Below are positions 1 through 5,834 of a stretch of DNA of 8,424 nucleotides, one piece after another. The stretch lies in the NCBI GenBank assembly GCA_025998355.1, contig BNVV01000055.1, positions 1 to 8,424 of the forward strand, given 5' to 3'. The position numbers were made by a program, and so were the translations under genes. Below the pieces are notes generated by a model that saw only the letters and a program-made list of their open reading frames with translations, was not told the DNA's origin and did no database searches. How positions within the stretch are numbered: position 1 is the stretch's first letter; every line of letters begins with the position of its first letter. This DNA comes from Endomicrobiia bacterium. Its GTDB lineage: Bacteria > Elusimicrobiota > Endomicrobiia > Endomicrobiales > Endomicrobiaceae.

Positions 1-257
1 CCGCTTGGTTAAAAACAAAAAACGGACAATTTGATTTAATATGCGCTATGTATCATGATCAAGTAATGATAGCTTTAAAATGCATTAATGCGTCAAAAAT
101 AGTGAACGTTACGGCAGGGCTTCCTTTTGTAAGAACATCTCCGGGACATGGAACAGCATTTGATATTGCAGGTAAAAATAAAGCAGATGCAGGAACAATG
201 ATAGAATCAATTTTATATGTCGTCCGTTATATAAAAAGATGTTTTAATAAAAATTGA
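1..257 (+). CDS. pdxA: 4-hydroxythreonine-4-phosphate dehydrogenase, C-terminal part (5' end outside window)
   Basis: PdxA oxidises 4-phosphohydroxy-L-threonine with NAD(P)+ in the DXP-dependent branch of pyridoxal 5'-phosphate synthesis and acts as a cytoplasmic dimer. Only the last 84 codons are present, read from position 3 with no start in the window. The match rests on two family signatures. One is AMYHDQ, whose His is the third metal-binding histidine of PdxA. The other is VNVTAGLPFVRTSPGHGTAF, followed by DIAGK, which is the conserved substrate/NAD-binding C-terminal block. The usual GLIPLK after YHDQ is VMIALK here, a mild variation. The stop is TGA at 255-257. The reading frame is clean, so the gene looks functional as far as it can be seen. 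No clear terminator follows, and a decayed insertion sequence begins about 60 bp downstream. Confidence 0.93.
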   Translation, partial: AWLKTKNGQFDLICAMYHDQVMIALKCINASKIVNVTAGLPFVRTSPGHGTAFDIAGKNKADAGTMIESILYVVRYIKRCFNKN

Positions 258-315
258 AAAAGACCATTGTCCTATTTTTAACGTTAAGACCTATAAAATG
301 CCTTTACTTATCAAT

Positions 316-332
316 AGACCTCTTGCATAACT
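316..332 (+). repeat. Left terminal inverted repeat of the IS5-like element
   Basis: AGACCTCTTGCATAACT is the inverted partner of 1174-1190 with one mismatch (T versus A at the 13th base). The three bases outside it are AAT, as they are beyond the right end. Confidence 0.88.
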
Positions 333-410
333 AATATATAAAAGTACAATAGAAGTACTATGAAACAGAAAAAGAAAGCAGGCGGGTCAGATGGAATGGG
401 TTTAATATTA

Positions 411-1167
411 ATGGGAGTAAAGAAAGGGACATTTGATAAAACAAAGGATAGCAAGGAGCAAGAAAAGAAAAAGGGGGAGAGATGAGTAAAGAGAAAATTG
501 AGTATAGCAAAGATAGTAAAGATGATGTTTGAGTACTTTAGGGCAATACCCGAACGTATTATTAAACCTGAGACAGTTACAATGTCAGCAAAAGCTGTGG
601 ATATAGGACTAAAAGCACGTAGAAGAAGTATTAATGAGTAGCGGGGAATATGCACTAGATGGGAATAGGTATTATTAAAGGAAGGCGAGAAGTAGCAGTG
701 ATAGATGCTACAGAAATTGGGATAGAACGACCTAAAAAAAACAGCAAAATGGCAAAAGCGGAAAGAAAAAGAGACATAGAATAACCGTTGGTAGTAGTGA
801 AAATTAAAGGTGAGCAAATAATACGCACAGCGATTGATAGGGCAAGGAACGATATTAGTTTATTTGAATAGGCATGGATTTGTGGAGGAGAGACAAAATA
901 AGATACATGGCAAATACAATTTAGGAGGACTTAGGCAAAATACATACAAACACACTAGTTCTTAAAAAAGAGATCAAAGAAACACCCACTGACAAAAGAA
1001 GATAAGGAGTTAAATAGGGAGATTTCATCAAAAAGGATTATAGTGGAAAATATTAAAGTATTTGTTAAAAGGTTCAAAATAGTCTCGAGAATAGATAAGT
1101 AATAGCAGAAGACGCTTTGGACTGCGATTTAACTTGGGTTGCAGGTATTTGTAATTCTTGCATTTAA
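411..1167 (+). pseudogene. IS5-family DDE transposase, broken by stops and frameshifts
   Basis: An intact version would be about 250 residues and would cut and join the element ends. It opens at ATG 411 (MGVKKGTFDK), has an in-frame TGA at 483-485, and continues through the helix-turn-helix region (MMFEYFRAIPERI) to TAG at 639-641. After a frame change the first catalytic block is visible near 690-735 (VAVIDATEIGIERPKK; the Asp of DATE is the first D of the DDE triad). Another frame gives QQNGKSGKKKRHRI. The region of the second catalytic Asp is scrambled. A clean stretch at 962-1102 carries KKHPLTKEDKELNREISSKR and the Glu-bearing block IIVENIKVFVKRFKIVS, followed by a stop. A further shift gives RRRFGLRFNL (from 1107) and another gives AGICNSCI then TAA at 1165-1167. 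At least four frame changes and several stops make it non-functional. Family assignment is from these motifs. Confidence 0.85.
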
Positions 1168-1173
1168 TACTTA

Positions 1174-1190
1174 AGTTTTGCAAGAGGTCT
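1174..1190 (-). repeat. Right terminal inverted repeat of the IS5-like element
   Basis: AGTTTTGCAAGAGGTCT on the plus strand is the inverted partner of 316-332. It is followed by AAT (1191-1193), the second copy of the target duplication, and then directly by the dispersed repeat starting at 1194. Confidence 0.88.
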
Positions 1191-1193
1191 AAT

Positions 1194-1340
1194 GAGATGC
1201 TGTAACAAGTAGTGCAGCGTGATAAATACAAAAACTTACAAAAATCAGTTTCCAGAGACACCCTGTAATAATCTAAAAAGGGGTGACAGGTAGAGTCTTG
1301 TGGGGTATTTATTTACCTTTTTCCAAACTATTCGTAAATA
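1194..1340 (-). repeat. 147-bp dispersed intergenic repeat, copy 1 (inverted relative to copy 2 at 6882-7028)
   Basis: Read on the minus strand, this stretch aligns along its full length with 6882-7028. Shared landmarks in order are GAATAGTTTGGAAAAAGG, TTTTTAGATTATTA, GTCTCTGGAAACT, and GTTTTTGTATTTATCACGCTG, with small compensating indels; by eye roughly three quarters of positions agree. The outer end (1194-1222) can fold back on itself (ATGCTG with CAGCGT). No reading frame is conserved between the copies, so it looks non-coding. It abuts the IS target duplication exactly, so the IS inserted at or in its edge. Confidence 0.8.
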
Positions 1341-1344
1341 AAGT

Positions 1345-1490
1345 AGAATAGAGTAACCATGAAAACAAATGAGCGCAAAGATTTTGAAGAGGCTTAAAAG
1401 ATAACATCCAACAGATACAAAAATAGAAGAAAACACTTTTGGACTTTTGAGATTTAATTTAAAGCCTGGAGTACACAATTTTAAAACTAT
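1345..1490 (+). pseudogene. 3' tail of a second IS5-like transposase
   Basis: Only the C-terminal part remains. Reading with one frame change, the stretch around 1400-1490 gives ITSNRYKNRRKHFGL then RFNLKPGVHNFKT. This matches the conserved end of IS5-type transposases (RYRNRRKRFGLRFNLIAGIYNFEL) and the tail of the decayed transposase at 411-1167 (RRRFGLRFNL, AGICNS). A weaker upstream trace of the catalytic-Glu/helix region lies around 1345-1400. The piece is out of frame with itself and cannot be functional. Its last part is in frame with ruvX, so an ORF from ATG 1447 runs through to the ruvX stop. Confidence 0.68.
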
Positions 1491-1509
1491 AGGTTTGAAA
1501 AAGAGGGCT
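1491..1509 (-). repeat. TIR-like right end of the second IS5-like relic
   Basis: On the minus strand this reads AGCCCTCTTTTTCAAACCT. It matches 16 of 19 bases of 6832-6850 (AGACCTATTTTTCAAACTT) and loosely resembles the 316-332 terminal repeat. It sits just past the transposase tail, where a right end is expected, and is followed by AAT. It ends 18 bp before the ruvX start codon. Confidence 0.5.
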
Positions 1510-1527
1510 AATATAAGTGGCTATAAC

Positions 1528-1950
1528 ATGAGCAGGATTATGGGAGTAGACTATGGTTTAAAACGTATAGGCATTGCGATGACGGATATGTTGCATATTA
1601 CTTCAAGCCCTTTTGGTACAATTGAAGGCATCTCTATGAAGGAAAATATGTTGAAAATTTTGGAAATTGCAAAAACTAATGATGTTTCTGTCATTGTTTT
1701 TGGATTGCCTGTAAATATGAACGGTAGCGAAGGGTGGATGGCTAGAACTGTTCGCAAAGTTATTGAAGAGATTAAACTTGTTTCGCCTATAGAAGTAGCA
1801 ACGATTGATGAAAGACTGACTACAGTTCAGGCAGAAAGAATACTTATAGACGAAGGTGATGTTTCAAGAAAAAAACTAAAAGGTCTTAAAGATAAAATAG
1901 CAGCAGCCCTTATTTTGCAGGTATATGTGGATACACATCCGTCTGTATAA
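1528..1950 (+). CDS. ruvX: Putative pre-16S rRNA nuclease RuvX/YqgF
   Basis: Small cytoplasmic RNase H-fold nuclease family that takes part in maturing the 5' end of 16S rRNA; it was earlier named as a putative Holliday junction resolvase. The 140-residue product has the usual family length. The conserved sites are present: Asp8 in GVDYGLKRIG, the VFGLPVNMNG loop at 57-66, IDERLTT (Asp94, Glu95), and Asp122 in KDKIAAALIL. Start choice: the frame is open back to ATG 1447, but residues encoded by 1447-1527 come from a transposase tail, while ATG 1528 puts the first beta strand (MSRIMGVDYG) exactly where the family starts. The Shine-Dalgarno before 1528 is weak (AAGTGG, 1515-1520). mltG follows 44 bp downstream on the same strand, a pairing common in bacteria, so the two are probably co-transcribed. 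Confidence 0.93.
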   Translation: MSRIMGVDYGLKRIGIAMTDMLHITSSPFGTIEGISMKENMLKILEIAKTNDVSVIVFGLPVNMNGSEGWMARTVRKVIEEIKLVSPIEVATIDERLTTVQAERILIDEGDVSRKKLKGLKDKIAAALILQVYVDTHPSV

Positions 1951-1994
1951 ATAAAATAGAAAATTGAGTTGATAAATAAGGAGTTGGATAAAGT

Positions 1995-2951
1995 GTGATT
2001 AGAAAAATGATATACATTTTAGTTGCGGTTGCGGTGTGTTTTGCGATTTTGTTCTCTATACCTCTTTTTATGTCGAATGATAATGTTTTAATAAATGTTC
2101 AAAAAGGAGATAGTGTTCTTGTAGTAGCGTCGCGTTTAAAAGAAAATAAGCTTATATATTCTAAAAAATTGTTTTTAGGTTTGGTTAAAATTACAAAATC
2201 GGAAAATAAACTTAAAGCTGGCGCTTACAATTTTTCCAAAAAAGATGGCATATTAAAAATATTAAAAACTTTGAAATGCGGTTCTCAAAATGCGTTGAAG
2301 TTTACTATTCCAGAAGGAAGCAATATAAAGCAGGTGGCAGCAATTATCGCTAAAACGGTAGGTATTGATGAAGCAAAATTTATCCGGATTACTACAGATA
2401 AGAATTTAGAAGGTTATCTTATGCCTGAAACATATTTTGCAATTCCCGGAATGAATGAAGAACAAATAATTGAAATGATGCGCAATGAGTTTGATAAAAA
2501 GATTACGCCTGACATGTATGGGAAAGCAAAAGAGATGAACGTTGAATTTAAAGATATAGTTATAATGGCGTCAATTATTGAAAAAGAAACGAATAAGCCG
2601 GAAGAAAAACCTATAATATCAGAAGTTTTTTATAACAGGCTTAAAAAGAAAATGATGCTGCAGTCTTACGCTACTGTTTTATATGCTATAGAAGTAAATA
2701 AAGCAGATGTTACTATTAAAGATACAAAGTTTCAATCGCCTTACAATACTTATGTTCACTATGGTCTTCCTCCGGGCCCTATAACTAATCCCGGGATACA
2801 ATCAATAAAAGCAGCTTTATATCCTGCAAATACCGAAAATTTATTTTTTGTTGCAGTTGGTAACGGCAGCCATTTATTTGCAAAAAGTTTTAGCGGTCAT
2901 AAGAAAAATAGGCAAGTAGTAAAATTGAAACAACAAGAGTCCAAAAAATAA
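1995..2951 (+). CDS. mltG: Endolytic peptidoglycan transglycosylase MltG (YceG family)
   Basis: Inner-membrane enzyme that cleaves nascent glycan strands and so acts as a terminator of peptidoglycan polymerisation. The 318-residue product has one N-terminal transmembrane helix (about residues 5-26), a LysM-like/stalk region with GDSVLVVASRLKENKLI (38-54), then the YceG catalytic domain: GYLMPETYFAIPG (140-152), MASIIEKET (191-199) with the expected catalytic Glu196, VFYNRL (211-216), and NTYVHYGLPPGPITNPG (251-267). It starts with GTG 1995, preceded by AAGGAG at 1978-1983 with an 11-base gap; ATG 2007 (M5) is a possible but less likely start because it would clip the membrane segment's charged flank. 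One oddity is the motif normally LQ(S/T)DPT, which reads LQSYAT at 222-227, so a usually conserved Asp and Pro are replaced. The frame is otherwise intact. It probably shares a transcript with ruvX. Confidence 0.94.
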   Translation: MIRKMIYILVAVAVCFAILFSIPLFMSNDNVLINVQKGDSVLVVASRLKENKLIYSKKLFLGLVKITKSENKLKAGAYNFSKKDGILKILKTLKCGSQNALKFTIPEGSNIKQVAAIIAKTVGIDEAKFIRITTDKNLEGYLMPETYFAIPGMNEEQIIEMMRNEFDKKITPDMYGKAKEMNVEFKDIVIMASIIEKETNKPEEKPIISEVFYNRLKKKMMLQSYATVLYAIEVNKADVTIKDTKFQSPYNTYVHYGLPPGPITNPGIQSIKAALYPANTENLFFVAVGNGSHLFAKSFSGHKKNRQVVKLKQQESKK

Positions 2952-3156
2952 ATTGGAATTGTTCTTTGCTTTACACTTCAGTAAAATATATGCTAGAGGC
3001 GTATAAACGAGTTTACGTTTAAAACGAACAATAACAACTTTGATGGGTTGTTAAAGTATTGCGTATTAGCGCAGAAATGAGTTTAGAGGACAATATGGCA
3101 AAAATGATTCTTATTATAAAACAATTATAAATGACAGGGTTTGCCTAAAAATCTCT

Positions 3157-3240
3157 TTAAAAATTTTCTGATGTTTTCCCGTGATGATTTTCGGTTTTTT
3201 TGTATTTTGATGTGTTTTTGCAGTTTTTATATTGACAAAA
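3157..3240 (+). repeat. Dispersed intergenic repeat, copy A (direct relative of 7823-7905)
   Basis: It shares TTAAAAATTTTCTGAT at its left end with 7823-7905, then GTGAT(G/A)ATTT, a GTATTTTGA block, and a T-rich right end closing in TTGA(C/T)A. The two copies are in the same orientation, about 84 bp each, with roughly 70% agreement by eye. Each lies upstream of a repeat-protein gene (3317 and 8137). T-rich composition inflates the similarity, but the shared order of specific blocks goes beyond composition. Confidence 0.65.
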
Positions 3241-3306
3241 TTGGTAAGTAAAAATTTTTGTGATTTTCTCTATTTGGAAACTGTTGGATATTAGTACCAA
3301 GATAAC

Positions 3307-3312
3307 AGGAGG
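3307..3312 (+). promoter_or_regulatory. Strong Shine-Dalgarno that decides the start of the Gly-Tyr-Asp repeat gene
   Basis: AGGAGG is complementary to the 16S rRNA 3' end and sits 4 bases before GTG 3317. No comparable site precedes the upstream in-frame GTG at 3260, so initiation at 3317 is preferred. Confidence 0.68.
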
Positions 3313-3316
3313 AATT

Positions 3317-4537
3317 GTGAAAACAAAAAAAGATGGGTATGATATAAGAGGGTTTGATATAGACGGGAATCATAAAGTTACTAGAAAGAAGTATGGTGAA
3401 GATGGGTATAATGAAGATGGGTATGATAAATATGGGTATGATATAAGAGGGTTTGATATAGACGGGAATCATAAGGTTACTAGAAAGAAGTATAGTGAAG
3501 ATGGGTATGGTAAAGATGGGTATAATATAAGAGGGTTTGATAGAAAAGGGAATCATAGGGTTACTAGAAAGAAGTATGATCAATGTGGGTATAATGAAGA
3601 TGGGTATGATAGAAGAGGGTTTGGTATAGACGGGAATCATAGGATTACTAGAAATCGGTATAATGAAGATGGGTATGATAAAGATGGGTATAATGAAGAT
3701 GGGTATGATATAAGAGGGTTTGATAGAGAAAGGAATCATAAGGTTACTAGAAATCGGTATAATGAAGATGGGTATGATCAATATGGGTATGATAAAGATA
3801 GGTATGATAAAGATGGGTATGATAAAGAGGGGTATAACATAAGAGAGTTTGATAGAGGAGGGAATCATAGAGTTACTAGAAATCAGTATAATGAAGATGA
3901 GTATGATAAAGATGGTTATAATGAAGATGGGTATGATCAATATGGGTATGATAAAGATGATTATAATGAAGATGGGTATAATATAAGAGGGTTTGATAGA
4001 AAAGGGAACCATAGGGTTACTAGAAAGAAGTATGATCAATGTGGGTATAATGAAGATGGGTATAACATAAGAGGGTTTGATATAGAAGGGAATCATAGGG
4101 TTACTAGAAAGAAGTATGATAAAGGTAGGTATGATAAAGATGGGTATGATACAAGAGGGTTTGATAGAGAAGGGAATCATAGGGTTACTGGAAAGAAGTA
4201 TGATCAATATGGGTATGATCAATATGGGTTTGATAAAGATTGGTATAATAAAGATGGGTATGATAAAAGAGGGTTTGATAGAGAAGGGAATCATAGGGTT
4301 ACTAGAAAGAAGTATGATCAATATGGGTATGATCAATATGGGTTTGATAAAGATGGGTATGATCAATATGGGTATGATAAAGATGGGTATGATAGAAGAG
4401 TGTTTGGTATAGACGGGAATCATAGGGTTACTAGAAAGAAGTATGATCAAGATGGGTATGATGAAGATGGGTATGATGAAAATGGGTATGATAGAAAAGG
4501 GAATTATAACGTTACTAAAGATCATCGGTATGATTAA
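3317..4537 (+). CDS. Gly-Tyr-Asp pentapeptide repeat protein of unknown function
   Basis: I do not recognise this gene. The 406-residue product is almost wholly repeats. The basic unit is five residues of the form D-(K/E/Q)-(D/Y)-G-Y, and runs of two to about seven units are punctuated by a 13-residue block of the type D-x-x-G-N-H-(K/R)-V-T-R-K-K-Y, seen 11 times plus one degenerate final copy (GNYNVTKDHRYD). It is very rich in Tyr, Gly and Asp and nearly lacks hydrophobic aliphatics, so no membrane segment is seen; no signal peptide is evident even from the upstream GTG 3260. GTG 3317 is chosen because AGGAGG lies 4 bases before it. Differences such as AAT/AAC and GGG/GGT are silent in this frame, supporting coding on this strand, although the opposite strand is also open. 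Composition suggests a flexible or beta-rich acidic/basic scaffold; this is inference. A structural, adhesive or host-facing role is possible. Confidence 0.72.
   Translation: MKTKKDGYDIRGFDIDGNHKVTRKKYGEDGYNEDGYDKYGYDIRGFDIDGNHKVTRKKYSEDGYGKDGYNIRGFDRKGNHRVTRKKYDQCGYNEDGYDRRGFGIDGNHRITRNRYNEDGYDKDGYNEDGYDIRGFDRERNHKVTRNRYNEDGYDQYGYDKDRYDKDGYDKEGYNIREFDRGGNHRVTRNQYNEDEYDKDGYNEDGYDQYGYDKDDYNEDGYNIRGFDRKGNHRVTRKKYDQCGYNEDGYNIRGFDIEGNHRVTRKKYDKGRYDKDGYDTRGFDREGNHRVTGKKYDQYGYDQYGFDKDWYNKDGYDKRGFDREGNHRVTRKKYDQYGYDQYGFDKDGYDQYGYDKDGYDRRVFGIDGNHRVTRKKYDQDGYDEDGYDENGYDRKGNYNVTKDHRYD
3335..4530 (+). repeat. Coding tandem-repeat tract, 15-bp unit with higher-order duplications
   Basis: The base unit is GATGGGTATGATAAA (15 bp, five codons), with GAT/AAT, AAA/CAA/GAA and TAT/TTT variants, interrupted by the block encoding NH(K/R)VTR. 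Two larger, nearly perfect duplications lie within it. 3513-3607 and 3969-4063 are 95 bp with one mismatch, offset 456 bp. 4163-4240 and 4277-4354 are 78 bp with one mismatch, offset 114 bp. Both offsets are multiples of three, so the duplications preserve frame. C is strikingly scarce on this strand. Confidence 0.92.
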
Positions 4538-4646
4538 AAGAGATTTTATGATGATTAAAAAGTGTTGGAGTCTGAGCTTAAATAAATCCTGAATTTCCAA
4601 AGAAATAATTACGAAATAAATTATTAAAAAATCAAGGAAGTCCGCT

Positions 4647-5834
4647 ATGGAGTATAAGAAAGTTTATTTAGACAACAGCGCGACAACACCTGTTGATTGT
4701 GAAGTTATAAAAGAAATGCAACCCTATTTTGCCGATGTATATGGTAATGCTTCAAGCTTTCATTATTTTGGAAGAGAGTCAAAAGTGGTTCTTGATAATG
4801 CAAGAGCAAAAACGGCAAAATTATTAAATGCGTCTCCTGAAGAAATATTCTTTACGGGATGTGGTACAGAATCAGATAATATCGCAATATTTGGCCCGTT
4901 GAATGCCTATGCAAAAAAGGGGCATATAATTACAAGCAAAATTGAGCACCATGCCGTGTTATATACATGTAAACATCTTGAAAAAAATGGATACGAAGTA
5001 ACTTATCTTGATGTCGATAAAGACGGTGTTATTTTGATTGAAGATTTTAAAAAGGCGGTAAAGGATAATACCTTACTTGTAAGTATAATGCACGCCAATA
5101 ATGAGGTCGGCGCGATACAGCCAATTGAGCAGATTGCTCAAGCACTCAAAAAAATAAACAGCTTAAGAAAAGATAAAATCTATTTTCATACAGATTCTGT
5201 ACAAACCGCAGGGAAACTTCGTCTAGATGTTCAAAAACTAGGGGTGGATTTACTTTCAATGTCGGCTCATAAATTTAACGGCCCTAAGGGCGTAGGAGTT
5301 TTGTATGTTAAAAAGGGGACAGCTGTATCGTCAATAACATTTGGCGGACACCATGAAAGTGGGTTACGCCCAGGAACTGAGAATATCCCATATATTGTAG
5401 GTTTTGCAAAGGCTCTTGAAATTTCTAATGATAAGATTGAAGAAAATGACAAACATATTTTCACCTTGAGAGAAAAACTAAAAAAAGGTATTCTTGATGC
5501 AATTTCCGACGTGATTGTAAACGGTAGTGATAGTAGAGCAGTTTCTAATATTTTAAACGTAAGTTTTAACTACATAGAGGGTGAAGCGTTGCTTCTTATG
5601 CTTGACATGCACGGTATTGCTGTTTCCACAGGGTCAGCTTGCGCCTCAGGTACATCCGAGCCGTCGCATGTTTTATCTGCAATGTGTGTTGATCCTGCCG
5701 TGGCTCAAGGGGCAGTGCGTTTCTCTTTCGGGCATTATAATACTCAGGAAGATGTTGATTACACTCTACATATTTTACCTAAAGTTGTAAGTAATCTTCG
5801 TTCAATGTCTCCTGTTTGGAATAAAAAAGCTTGA
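4647..5834 (+). CDS. nifS: Cysteine desulfurase, NifS/IscS type (class V aminotransferase)
   Basis: PLP enzyme that takes sulfur from L-cysteine, forming an enzyme persulfide and alanine, and passes it on for Fe-S cluster assembly and tRNA thiolation. At 395 residues it has the normal length. Visible sites: YLDNSATT at 7-14, SKIEHHAV with His101 (stacks on PLP), HANNEVGAIQPI at 149-160, HTDSVQ with Asp183, the PLP lysine Lys209 in SMSAHKFNGPKG, RPGTENI (241-247), and the persulfide-forming Cys332 in STGSACASG, in the short-loop group I arrangement. The start is ATG 4647 with AAGGAAG eight bases upstream. No scaffold (iscU/nifU) or iscR lies next to it in the window, so whether it is the housekeeping IscS or a NifS-like paralog cannot be told; the symbol reflects family only. 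The frame is clean and codon use is like mltG. Confidence 0.94.
   Translation: MEYKKVYLDNSATTPVDCEVIKEMQPYFADVYGNASSFHYFGRESKVVLDNARAKTAKLLNASPEEIFFTGCGTESDNIAIFGPLNAYAKKGHIITSKIEHHAVLYTCKHLEKNGYEVTYLDVDKDGVILIEDFKKAVKDNTLLVSIMHANNEVGAIQPIEQIAQALKKINSLRKDKIYFHTDSVQTAGKLRLDVQKLGVDLLSMSAHKFNGPKGVGVLYVKKGTAVSSITFGGHHESGLRPGTENIPYIVGFAKALEISNDKIEENDKHIFTLREKLKKGILDAISDVIVNGSDSRAVSNILNVSFNYIEGEALLLMLDMHGIAVSTGSACASGTSEPSHVLSAMCVDPAVAQGAVRFSFGHYNTQEDVDYTLHILPKVVSNLRSMSPVWNKKA

Larger units (their letters stand above)
316..1190 (+). mobile_element. IS5-family (ISL2-like) insertion sequence, decayed but with both ends
   Basis: The element is 875 bp long. Its left end (316-332, AGACCTCTTGCATAACT) and right end (1174-1190, which reads AGACCTCTTGCAAAACT on the other strand) are inverted repeats differing at one of 17 bases. 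It is flanked directly by AAT on both sides (313-315 and 1191-1193), which fits a 3-bp target duplication of the ANT type known for the ISL2 group of IS5. The length also fits that group (roughly 0.8-0.97 kb). The interior carries a degenerate DDE transposase on the plus strand, annotated separately. The element can no longer make its own transposase, but its ends could still be acted on in trans by an intact relative. Confidence 0.87.
2952..3316. other. 365-bp intergenic region without a recognisable gene
   Basis: No conserved ORF is visible. Around 3030-3055 there is a weak 6-bp stem (TAACAA with TTGTTA, 10-base loop), too short and without a T-run to count as a terminator. The second part holds the dispersed repeat at 3157-3240, which ends in a consensus-like -35 hexamer TTGACA (3232-3237) with no good -10 at the right distance. 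The last 10 bases include the Shine-Dalgarno of the next gene. Confidence 0.6.

Noticed and set aside
311..817. 168-codon minus-strand frame of Phe/Ser/Leu-rich composition
   Set aside because: It lies antisense to the decayed transposase, includes the left terminal repeat, and has a composition typical of an antisense shadow.
1028..1478. Two 77-codon minus-strand frames
   Set aside because: They overlap transposase remnants and the non-coding 147-bp repeat; no ribosome binding site or family match.
1447..1527. N-terminal extension of RuvX from ATG 1447
   Set aside because: The 27 codons match the end of an IS5-type transposase, not RuvX; the family begins at the residues encoded from 1528.
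3004..3021. Short inverted repeat TAAACG...CGTTTA as an operator
   Set aside because: A 6-bp AT-rich stem is expected by chance here, and no regulator or promoter context supports it.
3335..4530. Regular repeats that could be mistaken for a CRISPR array
   Set aside because: The period is 15 bp with in-frame coding variation, there are no unique spacers of constant length, and no cas genes are nearby.
3227..4600. 457-codon minus-strand open frame of Ile/Pro-rich repeats as a gene
   Set aside because: It is the antisense of the plus-strand repeat gene and is open only because the repeat unit lacks stops. No ribosome binding site stands out before it, and several unit variants are silent on the plus strand.
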